Below are positions 52,662 through 64,000 of a stretch of 64,000 nt of DNA, piece by piece (position 1 is the stretch's first letter; every line of letters begins with the position of its first letter). A model generated the notes under the pieces. It saw nothing but the letters and a program-made list of their open reading frames with translations. It ran no database searches and had not been told where the DNA came from. A program made the position numbers and the translations under genes. The stretch comes from Auriscalpium vulgare (lineage: Eukaryota; Basidiomycota; Agaricomycetes; Russulales; Auriscalpiaceae), in the NCBI GenBank assembly GCA_019915015.1, contig JAHBBC010000004.1, positions 2,232,001 to 2,296,000 of the forward strand. The letters are read 5' to 3'.

Positions 52662-54369
52662 ATGGATCTCGACGACGACTTGATTGTCGTCGACGACGTC
52701 GATGTCGACCCCTCGCCCTCATATGTCCCCAAGTCCCACTCTGCGGCAGCGTCGACGCCCTCCGTTCCTGCAAGCACGCGTCCCCAGCGCGCAGCGGCCC
52801 GCCGCCGTCCCAGCACACCCGCTCTCTCAGACTTCGGAGAGCCGAGCACTGTCCGCCAGACGCGCTCCTCCAATGCGAAGCCACGCGCCGCCCCGAAGCT
52901 CAAGCTCAAGCTCAGCGAAAAGGCCGCGTCGCAGGCGCCGGGCGTCAGCTTCCTGGGGCCGTATGATCGCGAACTCGACTCGGACGACGAGGACCTGTCG
53001 TTCGAGGAGCAGTTCATTTTGCGCATGCCGCCGGGGGAGGACTGCGAGCGTTTGAGAAAGATGATCGCCTCTAGGGAAATTGGCCCTGATGTCTGGTTCA
53101 AGTTCAAAGGTGCGCACCGTTACTCTCCGGCGATGCCTTAGGGGACGCTCAAATAACAACAGACTCGCGTAGAGCAATCTTTCACATTGGGAACAACTCT
53201 TATTCGGCGAAGCTAGTCGACCTGCCATGCATTGTCGAATCGCAGAAGACCATGGACAACAAGCAAATGTTCAAAGTGGCCGACATATGTCAGGTCGGCT
53301 TATTGCTCCCCAGCAGCGCCCTTTAATCTCACATCGTTTACAGATGCTCTTGGTTGAGAAGCGTGTCCCCAACGAGGAGGCAGTGGGCAGCCACAAGAGC
53401 TTTAACATCGACGACTTCATCTGGCAGCACGGTATAACACCTCCTTTGCACTGGGTTCGGAAGCGTCGCTTCCGCAAGCGCGTGAACAAGCGTACCATTG
53501 AAAGCGTGGAGGAAGAGGTGGAGCGATTGCTCGAGCAAGACGCCCTCGCTGACGAGGTGAAATACGGTGCGCTCCTGCCGTTAACTTGTTAACCTTCCTC
53601 CTTCTGACATACAACGCAAGAGGTCCTGGATAATGTGAATCCTGACCTCTCAGACTCTGAATTTATCGAACGCGATGAGCCCGCGCAAACGCCAGGTGAA
53701 ACGGGAGACATGGCGACTCCTGCCGGCGGCGGCGCGGACGACGACGACGGGAGTGACGACGGAGACGAACCCGACGTCGAAGGCGACATTGATGAGGACC
53801 TTGCCGCTGAGCTCGACCAGGCGCTTGGGGACTCCGATGACGAAGAGGACGATGATGAGGACGAGGACGAGAGCGAGGAGGATGACGAAGACGATGAAGA
53901 CGACGACGACGACGCTGTGCAGGCGCGGCAGCTGCTGAACGAGGAGATTGGGGATCTCGAGGAGGCCGTGGCGCGCAAGGAGAACGAGGTCGCGAGCGCG
54001 GGGAATCCGCTAATCAAGAAGCGCTTCGAGGACGCGCTGCGCAAGCTGCGGCAGGACCTCGACATGAAGCTCGCGCAGAAGGACGAGATGCGCGAGCTCG
54101 CGCGCCGCCGCAAGGAAGGCCGTGCGGAGACGGAGGGCGAGGGCGCGGAGGACCGCGATGGCGATGACGAAGGCGAGCGTGACGAGCATGCCGGCGAGGC
54201 AGACGAGGGCGAGGGCGGCGCGGTGCCACTGGTTCTCGATGGCATGCAGATGAAGGTCGACGAGCTGCAGCGGCAGATGGTTGCAGTCCCGCCTGGCACT
54301 GAGGCGGATGATGAGGAAGGCGACTTGTTCGGGCCAGACGACGGAGCCGTCGGGATGGACCTCAGTTGA
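52662..54369 (+). CDS. TAF7: TFIID subunit TAF7 (TAFII55)
   Basis: Exons 52662-53109, 53163-53293, 53344-53566 and 53621-54369 give 516 aa. A disordered N-terminus (MDLDDDLIVVDDVDVDPSPS) precedes the TAFII55 domain (about 105-240): SFEEQFILRMPPGEDCERLR, RRAIFHIGNNSYSAKLVDLP, CIVESQKTMDNKQMFKVADI, then DFIWQHGITPPLHWVRKRRF. A very acidic Asp/Glu tract (about 290-370) and a coiled coil (EDALRKLRQDLDMKLAQKDE) end the protein. TAF7 binds TAF1 and restrains its activity in TFIID. Confidence 0.93.
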
Positions 54370-54466
54370 ATGCAACTTGCTATGTATCACAAGTGCTTTC
54401 GAGTCATCTTACATCTCGTGTGTATTGAACAGAATACTACACAATGTACGCACAACAAGCACGGCC

Positions 54467-56195
54467 CTACTGCGGCAAGTGCCAGTTCAAGAGCTCGGAG
54501 CGCTTCGCCTTATCCTTCAGGGTAGCGATGAGCTTGTCCTTCACATCATTGAATTTCTTCAAGAGTTCGGCTGACTGTGTTACCGCGAGTCGGCGGAGGA
54601 CAACGGACAGGTGGTATACTTCGTTTGGGACGTAGAGGCGGAAGCGCATGACATTCTGATCCAAGATGATGATACACTGGCCGTCATCAATATTGTGAGA
54701 AATCTCGCTAAACCAGGGAATCGAAGACGTACATCTTTGGCACTGGAGTATATGGCACCGAATAAGAGTGCCTCCAGTCCGTCGACAGCAAGGCCGAAGA
54801 CCGTAAAGTCCACCACGCCGACCACCTTGAGAAAGGATACTGCAGCAATGAGGTATAACCGAGTCTGGTTGTAACCAGTGATCGCATAAGTGGCAGGATC
54901 GTCCGAGTCCTTCTTGTATTCCACCATCAGGTAGGGCAGGAGGAGGGGAAAGGCTTTGGAAAGGGGTGCACGGACAGAGGCAGTTCCGTCACCGAGGTTG
55001 CGATCGACAAAGGTGCGAGAATCCTGGAGATCAATGTCTCCTCGTCCTCGTTTCTGCGGTACAGTCTTCGCTGGCGTCTTCTCTGACGCCGCCGTCTGGA
55101 CCAACGACAGCTTCCGGATGACTTCGTCAGAGACACCGTCAAGATATACTGCCAGAAATCCCGCGCCGTCACACTTGCCATGTGCAGGTTCTTTGGCCAG
55201 GCGATCGTTCAGCATTTCAATGTCTGTATCACTCGCCAGGCGGGTGACGCGAAGGCCGGCTCGGGCTTGAGCGGCCTGAAAGCACGAGAGGCGTGGGTCA
55301 ACCGGTTTGAGGAACCTATATGGTGCTGTATCCTTCTGGGTCGCCCTCGACCACTCATTGGCTAAGTTCTCGCGATCCGTGATAACTTTGACTTGCGCAT
55401 CGTCATCGAGTGTCGGGTAAGTCGACATCGGGTTTTTGGAATAGGCCAAGACGGTCTCTAGGCTGTACGAACCTTGTTTCAGCATGACATCAGTACGATA
55501 GTTCGTGCAGACGTACCTGGCTAATGAGCCATATACTCCGGGCAGGAATACGAAGGCCATATAGTCGAAGAGCATGCAACACTCCGCCTCTGTGAGTGGG
55601 TTAATGTGAGAACGTTCCAAGAGATTTGCTGCCATCGCAGACACGCGAATGACGGTGTTGAGGTGCGCCTCCACGAACGCATAAACATCGCGGTCCTCGG
55701 CAGTCGGTATGGGAGTGTCTCCGCCGGCTGCACTCTGCATGAGCAACACAGAATTCTGCAACGATTCAATTTGCGGCACGATGTCGAGCTCGGAAGTCGG
55801 GATTATTGATCCTAGAATGGCTCCAGAGTCGGTACAATGCTTCGCCCGTCGGCTGAGCTGTGAGAAAACGAGGGTGAGGTGATGATCAGGCGCGGATAGG
55901 CTGTGCCGGCACACCTGTTCCCCAGTCCACGAGGGCGCGCGAAGCGCGATAGCACTCTCGTAGGCTTGTGAGACCAGCGCAGTGAATTCGGCTTTGCCTC
56001 CTCGGGCGAAGTAGATGGTTCCTCTGTCGAATCCGAAGTCATCCGCAGGGGATGTCACCATCTCGGAGGCACCCCTACCCGCGGCGAAGCTAAGAGTTTG
56101 GCTCACTAAGCAGCGTGCCGACACGATACAAGGAGAAACACGCACTCACTACTGGTCATTCTCTTCGAGTTTGAGGATATAAGTTTCGCCGACAT
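54467..56195 (-). CDS. Conserved agaricomycete protein of unknown function
   Basis: Exons complement(56150-56195, 54733-56105, 54467-54676) give 542 aa. The last intron (GTACGT...GGCCAG, 56 nt) is firm: it joins LLFGAIYSSAKD to CIIILDQNVMRFRLYVPNEV in phase, while reading through gives noise. The first intron (44 nt) is less sure; translation might start inside exon 2. Visible features: TIYFARGGKAEF, SRRAKHCTDSGAILGSII, FDYMAFVFLPGVYGSLARYV and DSRTFVDRNLGDGTASVRAP. The last motif resembles a family I remember as widespread in agaricomycete genomes, often multi-copy, without assigned role. No signal peptide; no confident membrane helix. Confidence 0.75.
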
Positions 56196-56700
56196 GGTCA
56201 CGGCCCTGCATTGCCCGTAAGAAGGTAGCCGGAAAGACAGGCGCGAGTGCTCACTGAGAAAAAGAGCAGTCAGAGATAGAGCTGAGTGCGGGTGGCGCTG
56301 CATTTCCTGAGCTTGATGGATGTCAGACATAAAGACAGGGGACAGGTAATAACGCGTACGAGGAAAGCGTGGACACTCCAGGCGTGGGCGTTGAAGACCG
56401 CGCGTAGCCTGGACATTGCCTGCAGTCGCCTGGCATGTGAAGGGTGAAAGCTGGGACCAGAAATCGCCACATACGATTCAGAAGCACCGTGCATCCAGTC
56501 AAGAATCCGCCTGACCTGGAAATCCTCCCCTTTTGGAGGCTTCTCGCGGATGCAACATTTGAGTTAAAAATGTCATGCCAGCGATGCATGACAGTACGCA
56601 AGCGCAGCAGGAATCCCAGAAAAATCAAAGTGTCACATGGGTCATTGAGACGTATGAGGCGGGAGGATGAAACCCGAACTACGTCCTGCATTGAGAAGCA
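56196..56700. other. Intergenic
   Basis: Promoter of the preceding minus-strand gene plus spacer. No gene or repeat recognised. Confidence 0.35.
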
Positions 56701-57768
56701 TCAGTAAACGAAATCAGCCATTCCAGAAACACTGACATTCTCGATGCCATTGCTGAACCAAGCCCATGTCAGTTGACCGACGGCACTATGCTGATCGACC
56801 TGTAGGCCGACAACAGGGCCATCGAGTCCCCGGACCCGCCTTTGGTGTAATGCGCTGTCCAGAGCGTGAGGCATATCAGGAGGTGGCGCCACGAGGAACA
56901 TGACCACGCCCGGGTCTCCTCCCGGAGATGGGAACGCAACAAAATGGGTAGTCAGCTCAGTTGAAGAAAGGCGAGAAGCACTTGATCCGCCGTCTAGCCC
57001 AACGTCTGCCGCTGTAAGTATTCTTGAGCATGTTACATTGAGGGTCATATGGTGAGACTGACCAACCACTCCGCTCAATTCGCCAGCCTGCTGTATGGAA
57101 ACAGCGGCGGGGGAATGACTGCCACAGGGACTCCGTGTGCTGTGGATCCCTGGAACGACGTCGACGACAGCCAAGCTTGCCACGGCGTAGTCGTGCGACA
57201 ACGGCGACTTTACAGACGAGTGCGACAGTGCGAACTTGACCTTCCCGCTGAGGAAAAGCGCGAAGGTCAGTTACGTGCGGAGGCACAAAGGATCGAGCTC
57301 ACAGTGTTTTCATCCGCAACGCGCTGTAAATGAGCAATGCCCAAAAGGATGTCTTGGCTACAGAGTGCCCCGTGTCTCGCTCGTTCTCGACCGCTAAGCG
57401 TGCACAGTAGGTGGCTTCCAGTGCAAACGGGTAAAGTCTGAGTAGTTCCTGCTCGTGGACTGTTCGAGTGTCAGCTAGCAATGAAGAGGGAGCGGTTGCC
57501 ACGGTTAATGTCGCGGAGGGGGCTGTGAGTTCCGCCAGTAAGTGCTGCAGTTCGGTGGGCAGCGAGGCACCCTGATGCTAAGAGAACTCAGAGTTACAAC
57601 CTTCGAGAAAGATATACGTGCCCTGGGACGAACCATGACGCGTTCTACCAGCGAAGAGGATGGTCGGGACGCTTCAAGTATCTCGAGGAGCTCCTCATCC
57701 GCAGAATATGCCATCTCGGAAGTCCCCTCGATATCAAGTCCGGCTGGTCCACTGTTCTCTGCTGACAT
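56701..57768 (-). CDS. Hypothetical protein, tentative three-exon model
   Basis: Three minus-strand frames join plausibly. The first starts at 57768 (MSAENSGPAGLDIEGTSEMA). The second contains LPTELQHLLAELTAPSATL and HEQELLRLYPFALEATYCAR. The third reads GKVKFALSHSSVKSPLSHDY to GIENVSVSGMADFVY, ending at 56701. The second junction (donor GTGAGC near 57303, acceptor CCTCAG near 57249) is in phase. The first needs a weak GTTCGT donor. I recognise no domain; the third part looks beta-rich. It could be real or partly decayed. Confidence 0.45.
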
Positions 57769-57969
57769 GGAAAGAGTCTGGGCCTGGCAAGTCGACTGCA
57801 AGCTTGTGCAAAGCACCGCGTAAACACTCGTGTAAGAAGAGCTGGACCTGGAAAGCAAGAAGAAAGGGTCCCCAAATTCGGAAGGCGGCTTATGTCATTT
57901 AGAGTGGTCCGGCCCAGGGGATTTACCTTTGCTTTTTTATATTATGCGTATTACAGGTGTCCGGATCTG

Positions 57970-60423
57970 CTATGGAGGAAGTAAAGCAACAATGCCAGCC
58001 TGCAGCATGATGGGCGCGTACACGACGCACACCAGCGGGGCGAACCACACGCCGAGCACTTCCCACTGCCACACGGCCTCGCGCACCTGCGCCCCGTGCG
58101 CCAGCCACCCCAGCGCGAGCACCGCGTACTCCACGTAGCGCAGCAGGCCCGCGGTCGGCGACGCCGGTGCGCCCGCGAGCGACAGCGGCGCGCCGAACAC
58201 GACCGCGAGGAGCGCGGCGAGCGAAAAGTTGAGCACGGAGGTGACGGAGATGAGCGTGCTCGCGAGGCACAACGTGAGCGCCTTCAGGAGGAGCGAAAGC
58301 GGCGCGGCTGTGGAGGAGGCGGCGGCGGGCGCGGGGTAGGCGTCGGTGAATATGAGTTGGACGCCCAACGGGATGGCGGCGAGCAGGAGCATCAGGGGGA
58401 GGGCGAGGGCCTGGGGAGTGTGTTAGTGCAACGCGCGACGCGTATATATGTCCACGTACCGCCTGCTGCGCTATGAACCATCGCGAAGAAAGTATCAAGA
58501 ACAGGAGCGCGCCGCCGACGTGTGTGGCGATCATGATGCCCAGTGCAGGGATCACATCCCTGCTGCGCGTCACCCACCGCTTCTGCTTCTGCTGCTTGCC
58601 GCTCTCCTTCGCATCGGCGCCGCCATCGTCGTCCACGATCTCGACCCAGCCCGCGCTTACCCACTCGCCCATGCCACCGAACATCAGTGCGACAGCCACG
58701 AGGACGGCGCTTGGGAGGTACATGCCGATTTTGAGAAACTTGCCCGGGGTCGTGAGGATGTAGAAGAAGAACGACGCGTGGAGACGCTCGAGGAGGTTGT
58801 TCATCGTGCGGAGCGTGGATTCAACAGTCCTGTACGCGGCGGTCAACGAGCGCAGACCGGAGAACAGACGGGCTATGCATACCGGCCGAGAGCATAGAAG
58901 CCGTGTGGCCCGTTCGAGGGTACAGCGAAAAGGGTAACAGCATCTATGCGATATCTGTAGATGTATCATCAGCAAGGAGGATACGAACGAGGAAGGAGAA
59001 CAACACACTGATGAAAAAGCCCGTGTGCTCCGCTTGCGCGGCCCCGCGCCTGATATGCCATATGTCGAAAAACATTCTTTGCTCTATAGCCGTACTCGAT
59101 GACGTCTCTGTGTTCGCGAATAGGCTGCGGGACCCATGATGGTATCAACTTGAGCACGTCCTGCCGGCCGGGCCATTCGGAAGAGTCGAAGTGGTCGTAC
59201 AGGATGACCGGAACGCCAGCGGTGTGGTGTGCGATCACACGGACGGAGTTGAGCAGGTCTTGGTTCGGAAGACGGCCGTTGAGTCCCTCTGTCGGGAACG
59301 GTCATTAGTCGGGGAGATGAGGTCTGCGGGCAGCGGGCCGTACCACGAAATATACCAAGGTGAGAGAATGAGTGGCCGGGATAATCTAAGTTAAGAGCCG
59401 TCCATATGACGCCTGATGACAGTTCCAGCTCATCGGCCTGCATGTCTTCGTGCAAGTCAGCAAGAAATACAGGCCATATAGACGACTAGGAGCTTACTGG
59501 ACTGTGTAGAACCATGGTATGTGCTTAACCATGCGTGCATGCCATCGAGGTGGCTGTCACTCAACACAAAAATCAGGTCCTTCGACCAGTGTGAGTACCC
59601 TGGGGGAGATCGTTGGGCATGCGTTCGAGAGGATCCACGAATTGGACTTGCTCGTTAAGAATGCGGAGAGCGCGAGGACAGTTGACAGCCCGCGAAGGTT
59701 GTAGCCATCGGTGAGGCTGAGCCATGAAGCACTGATGACAATTGCTTCTGTACCAGACGCGCGAGGAGCTGTGTATATGGCGTAAGCATTGACGCCTCGG
59801 GAAACCTGGGGTGTGAGCTGTCAAGAAATGGTGAATTTGCTATCCGAATGGTAACACACCCCGAGACTGGACCTAATCGAGTAGGACTGTGTCGATGCTG
59901 GTACTCCTAGCTTCGTAAACTCATCCACGAAGTACCTCGCGCGCCTGCAGACGTAGTGAGGATAAGTGAGATACTTGAGAACACCGCCTCCCTCACTCTT
60001 CGGATGACGCGTTCCGGTCTCGCAGAGCCTCCAGTTCGGCGAGGTAGTCATCCGCACGGCGAACCTCTCCCCAGCTCCAGTATGTGTTGACCTGCGAAAA
60101 CGGGATGTTAGCCAATGTCGGGCTCCGAGCGGTCATAACGTACCTGGGCTGGTTGCAAGGCGTTCTCGTCGATGTACGTCTCGGACCCCCCCAGTTGCGG
60201 TGATGGTAATGCCAGCATCCAGACATACCCGGCGACTAGAAGTAACACTCTGGGAGGTTGAGGACCTCCGGGGCTACAGGTGCTTCGGAACGCACCTGAG
60301 AATGGCGAGATTGCTCCAGAGAGCCGCAGTTAGCTTCCTTCGCCGTCGAACTTTCGCGCCATTGTCACCGGAGGAGAGAGCACTGCGTATTCGGGAGCGT
60401 ACGCGCACAGCCAAGGACGGCAT
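57970..60423 (-). CDS. GAA1: GPI transamidase subunit GAA1
   Basis: Eleven exons (complement 60296-60423, 60144-60249, 59997-60091, 59860-59944, 59652-59805, 59498-59599, 59344-59445, 59009-59288, 58883-58954, 58460-58829, 57970-58410) give 644 aa in frame. A basic N-terminus (MPSLAVRVRSRIRSALSSGD) precedes one membrane helix. The lumenal M28-peptidase-like domain has QVNTYWSWGEVRRADDYLAE, NAYAIYTAPRASGTEAIVIS, NLRGLSTVLALSAFL, WSKDLIFVLSDSHLDGMHAW and LDYPGHSFSHLGIF. After HGFYALGRTVESTLRTMNNL come about six membrane helices. Gaa1 prepares the GPI anchor for attachment in the ER. Intron 5 begins GCAAGT (a GC-AG intron): only this joins AFLT to RYSHWSKD. Confidence 0.95.
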
Positions 60424-61021
60424 AAGAGGAGTATATGCAGCCAAGTAAACTGCAGGTCAATTGAACGATGCGGACTCGCGCGACGCGGAGGCTGGCAGTG
60501 GGACCATCGGTCGCACGTTCACGTGATGCTGACTCGTCCGAGTCGTCGACGCCCGGCCCGGGCCAGTGGACCCTGGTACTTTCCAATTCCAATGTTCCAT
60601 CACTCATCCCAGCACATGTGTCGCTAGGCCCGCGCGTAACGACTGACGAATACTGTTGTGACTGCCAGCGGCTGTATCAATGTGCTAGATGCCGGCGTGG
60701 AGGCAACAAGAAGCTCTCGCAGTTGGCCCTGTAAGCGGCCCTCGGTCATGATCCCCCATTCTAACAGGTTACAGCAGGCGGCCCTGATGTCTACTGATCA
60801 CCCGACATGGACGCAGGTAACCGGTGACCAGGAGAAGACCCACTGTCGCAATTTTTATGGACGAGTGCTCTCCGAAGTTGCGCCATTTCCCCGCGGCTAC
60901 TCACGGCAACTCTTCTCTCGAGTAGCGTGCTAAATGCATCCAGCCTCGCCATAATGGCCTTTCAAGGACAGGAATTTCAAGTGCAGCGTGGCACTGGCCA
61001 ACATCCACTTCATACGACGAC
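60424..61021. other. Divergent promoter region, GAA1 / GH131
   Basis: 598 bp between start codons. A Cys-bearing plus frame (60468-60734, CCDCQRLYQCARC) has no family support and I do not call it. Confidence 0.4.
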
Positions 61022-62131
61022 ATGCGTGTCATCGCCGTTGGCACGTTCTTCGCTTTCATTTCACTCTCGCGTGCGACCCGCGTCTTGTGGGATGGCCGTG
61101 CGCCGTTCAATTACACAGAAGCGGATCTGGACGCGTCCGACGGCCCATATCTGAGGTGAGTTCGCGGTAGTAGTCTCCCGTTCGCATGAGGGATGGTAGA
61201 TCAAGATGCGCAGCGTCGTGAAGGGAACGCAGAACGCCAGCCACGTACGCCAATACATCTTCTTTCACGGGTATCATCATTTGCCTGACCCTCGCTCGTG
61301 CAGTACGTTTCATTTCTTGGGCACAGCGTCGCACCCACTCCACTATGGGCGCAGCCGGAGCAGACCATCCTCAGCACCATTGACAACACATCCATATTTA
61401 CGCCGGGGTCTTCTCCGCCGCAGACCGGCTTTCGTCGGGGAGAGATCATCGCGCAACCGTATGCTGGCGCAAACCGGACGATCTTTGACTCGGAAATCGA
61501 AACGGGGGTCTCTGCCTTCCACTTCTCGGTCCAGTCGGTGAAAGCGCTGCCGCTCAATTACACGCACGAATATCAAGTTGTCTGGATCGAGCCAACGGAT
61601 GGCACTCACGTTTTTGATTTACAAATCGGTGGGTAGCTGAACGATCTCCCTTCACGATGTGTTGCGAGAATTGTATGTTCAGGGACGCCCTTCAACACGA
61701 CGCCGTCCGCTGCGTCGCATGACCTCAAAATACGAACTCACAACCGCACTGTGATCTTCAGCACGCCCTTCGTCCCCGAGCAGTGGCACAACTTTGCCGT
61801 TGTCGTCGACTGGACGAGGCTTACAGTCAGAACCTTCTACTCCATCGGGGCAGGCCATCTGTCGGCCGTCTCTCCAACAGTGGCCAACACTGGGGTTACG
61901 AGCGGGGCCGACGGGCAGGGCGAATTTCATTTCGGCATCCTGAAGGTGGGTGTGGGATGTCGTCTCACGAGGAGAAGTGAGATAACATACCGATTGCAGC
62001 TACCGTTGATCGACCCGAGCCAGCCAGCCGCGGAACAAGGAGATGTTGTTCATTTTGGGATCCAAGAAGGGGACAAGGAAGGATTGCTGTATTCCGGGGT
62101 ATTTGTGGAGGGCGCGGGGACGGAGATATAG
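61022..62131 (+). CDS. Secreted GH131 beta-glucanase
   Basis: Exons 61022-61155, 61214-61244, 61304-61628, 61683-61945 and 62000-62131 give 294 aa. The 31-nt second exon supplies SVVKGTQNASH and is needed to keep frame. Signal peptide MRVIAVGTFFAFISLSRA, then the GH131 opening VLWDGRAPFNYTEADLDASD, YVSFLGHSVAPTPLW, QTILSTIDNTSIFTPG, QTGFRRGEIIAQPYA and EQWHNFAVVVDWTRLTV. GH131 enzymes of fungi cleave beta-1,3/1,4/1,6-glucans. No carbohydrate-binding module follows. Secreted plant- or fungal-wall glucan degradation is the likely job. Confidence 0.88.
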
Positions 62132-63645
62132 GTCTGGTTGGCAATGTCCGGAGCCGTTCTGTTTCGCGGTGGGCGCAACTTTGCTCAATTGCACTAGTTC
62201 TATATACCTACTTGACTTCCTGCCTCTTGTTCTCGAAAAATGCGCCGAACTCGCTCCTGTGGCCTGCTTGCACGTGGTGCCAAGTCGGCGCCTTTTTGAC
62301 AGTGATGACACACGCGAGGATACGAGGTCCCTTCGTACTGCGATTTATGATTTATGTCTCCATCGCTGCACATCGCCATAATCACGGAACCAGGACTATC
62401 CTCTGCAGCATCTCCAGCTTGCTCGCTGTGTGCTCCGAGGTGCCCCGTTCAACACCCATCGGCGTTCTTTCATGTCACATACCAATCGCTTCAGCCTAGC
62501 GAATGTCATAGGATTCTGGACTCACGCGCCGTAAGTACAAGCCTTTTCTCTCTGTGAGCCTGCTGGTGCTCATACCAGACCACCAGCCTTGCGCTGAAGC
62601 CCTCTCCACCCGGCCCATTTGGCACATGAGACCGTGACAGCCATCTCACCACGCCCGCGAACGTACCTGGTTGGCGCCCATGCAGGCAGACGGGATGGGC
62701 AGTTCGAGGAGTACGGGCGATGGCGACCCGGGTCGAACGGTGCGTAGATTCTGACTTATATCTGTGCTTCGCTGACACCGTCTATAGACCCCACGCGCGA
62801 AACTGGACTTACGCGGCCGTCATTCTCAATGTCATGGGCCTGCGTCCCATGCGTCGACAGTAAATCCTTCTTCCCTTCGCAACACCGCCATTTCACAATC
62901 CTTCGACCCTCGTTGTCCGGCGAACACGAGCGGTACAACCATCCTCCTAGGAAGTAGGACTTTGCGGATGCTTTTGCCGCGTTGGCCAAATCTTCACGGA
63001 CATCCTCGCGGCCGAAGCACGTTTGGTGATGCCTGGATAGTGCGTTCGGAGAGAAGATACAGAGAGACCCGCGCGCTGATCCCATCGTCTCTGTGACCGC
63101 ACATGGGATCCTACCACCGGAACGGCCGGGCAGTCTTACGCAGGTGCGTTACATACCAGCTGCTCACCGACCTTGTCTATACGCTACGACCGTTCATCAA
63201 GTCCTCGTTGCGCGCAACGCTTTACTCATTACGGCCCGCACACAGAGAAATACGGACTGGGAGGACATCGAGCCGTACTACTTGGAGCGCGACGTCAACC
63301 TGCACGAGCCATTGAGGGTGCAATACAACCCTAATTTGGTCACGACTCAGGCGAACTTTGGCCGCGAGGAGAACTATTGCGTATCACATGCTTTCAACCC
63401 CACTATGTTTGCCAGAGCAGCAGTGCTGATAAATATAATGAATTGTATAGCACACGAGCGAAGCTAAAGCGATGAGGAAGCGATGAGGCGCCGCGTCTGG
63501 GTATCAGTCTTAAATACTGTCCGCACTCTGAAAGAAACAGGAATCCATAGACGACATGCCAGTGCCCCGAATGTGCATGCAAATTGATTGACCTGCAGCA
63601 GACGTTAGTGCTTGCTCACAGGGGAGGATGCAAAGCAAACACACC
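62132..63645. other. Intergenic with unassigned frames
   Basis: A plus frame at 63093-63467 (WEDIEPYYLERDVNLHEPLR, then NFGREENYCVSHAFNPTMFA) looks protein-like but has no family I know and no convincing upstream exon. Other frames are short. It could be a decayed gene. The right end is the 3' UTR of the WD40 gene. Confidence 0.35.
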
Positions 63646-64000
63646 TCAATGCCAAAGGTCTTCATCGACGACCTCCGCATCCCAGATACGAACAGTGCGG
63701 TCTTCCGAGCCCGACGCAACAAGCTTACCATCTGGGGAGTATGCGACAGACCAAATCTCCTCTGTGTGCCCTCTCAACGGCCCCGCCACCGTCTTCCCTG
63801 TCTGAGCATCCCAGATGCGAATTGTCCGGTCGTCCGAGCCCGAGACAACGCACTTGCCACCGGGGGAGAAAGCGACAGACGAGAAAAAACTTCCGTATGT
63901 TTGCCCCGTGAACGGCCCTGCCACCGTCTGTCCCGTCTGGGCATCCCATGTTCGAATGGTCTGGTCGTACGAGCCAGAGACTACGCGCATGCCATCGGGG
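63646..64000 (-). CDS. WD40-repeat protein, C-terminal end (NACHT-WD40 type likely)
   Basis: The minus frame enters from the right edge and ends at TGA 63646. It holds three WD40 units: SGSYDQTIRTWDAQTGQTVA, SGSDDRTIRIWDAQTGKTVA and SGSEDRTVRIWDAEVVDEDL, each preceded by an FSPGG/YSPDG turn. The near-identical repeats are typical of fungal NACHT-WD40 (NLR-like) and HET-type proteins whose repeats evolve fast. The N-terminal domains are beyond the window, so the class is inferred. The short non-WD tail VVDEDLWH ends the protein. Confidence 0.8.
   Translation of the reverse strand, partial: PDGMRVVSGSYDQTIRTWDAQTGQTVAGPFTGQTYGSFFSSVAFSPGGKCVVSGSDDRTIRIWDAQTGKTVAGPLRGHTEEIWSVAYSPDGKLVASGSEDRTVRIWDAEVVDEDLWH

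Noticed and set aside
53589..54299. Poly-Ser 236-codon minus frame
   Set aside because: Antisense of the acidic GAC/GAG tract of TAF7.
60468..60734. Cys-containing 88-codon frame
   Set aside because: No homologue recognised, unusual composition and it lies in a divergent promoter; insufficient support.
63093..63467. 124-codon plus frame possibly coding
   Set aside because: Protein-like sequence but no family and no upstream exon found; left as unassigned.
1..64000. CRISPR arrays, operons, ribosome binding sites, rRNA or tRNA genes
   Set aside because: None seen; intron-bearing eukaryotic DNA, so prokaryotic features are not expected.

Overview
The window looks like nuclear DNA of an agaricomycete basidiomycete, most likely a wood-decay type. 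The genome style is GC-rich. Genes are packed, with many introns of about 40-80 nt and GT-AG splice sites (a few GC-AG). Basidiomycete-typical families are present: DUF6535 membrane proteins, F-box/LRR proteins, GH131, SRPK-like kinase-fold proteins and a NACHT/WD40-type WD repeat protein. No table lookup was possible; every identity rests on reading translations, splice sites and motifs.

Positions 1-25 kb and 30-48.7 kb are duplicated accessory DNA. The key component is an unrecognised gene family (here 'family R') with seven copies: 630-1658 (+), 4539-5630 (-, broken), 7640-8760 (-, broken), 18072-19231 (+), 20175-22501 (+, split by an insertion), 30166-31209 (-) and 36685-37656 (-, late nonsense). 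Every copy has one ~50-bp imperfect palindrome upstream. In four copies it lies head-to-head with an F-box or F-box/LRR gene, with the palindrome inside the shared divergent promoter. The copies are arranged as two large inverted repeats: 1-1705 versus 4492-6240 around an LEA_2 membrane protein gene, and about 7.6-10.9 kb versus 16.0-19.3 kb around a zinc-finger gene and a YeeE/YedE-type sulfur transporter gene. There is also a tandem duplication, 30.09-36.53 and 36.53-42.27 kb. Each tandem unit carries family R, a DUF6535 gene and relics of the TRAPP subunit gene BET3. Two terminal-inverted-repeat elements and one candidate insertion with a 7-bp direct repeat lie inside these modules.

From 42.9 to 48.7 kb lie three inverted/direct copies of a kinase-fold gene that keeps the HGD loop and APE motif but appears to lack the beta3 lysine and the DFG aspartate (predicted pseudokinases).

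Conserved housekeeping genes interrupt or follow the accessory DNA. At 25-30 kb are Ran GTPase (GSP1), the splicing factor SLT11/RBM22 and the BCS1 AAA chaperone. At 49-60.4 kb are XAP5/FAM50, mitochondrial ribosomal protein uS13, SAM37/metaxin, TAF7, two uncharacterised genes and GPI transamidase subunit GAA1. The window closes with a secreted GH131 glucanase and the 3' end of a WD40 gene. Exon models for these genes were built by hand and all keep frame across every junction.
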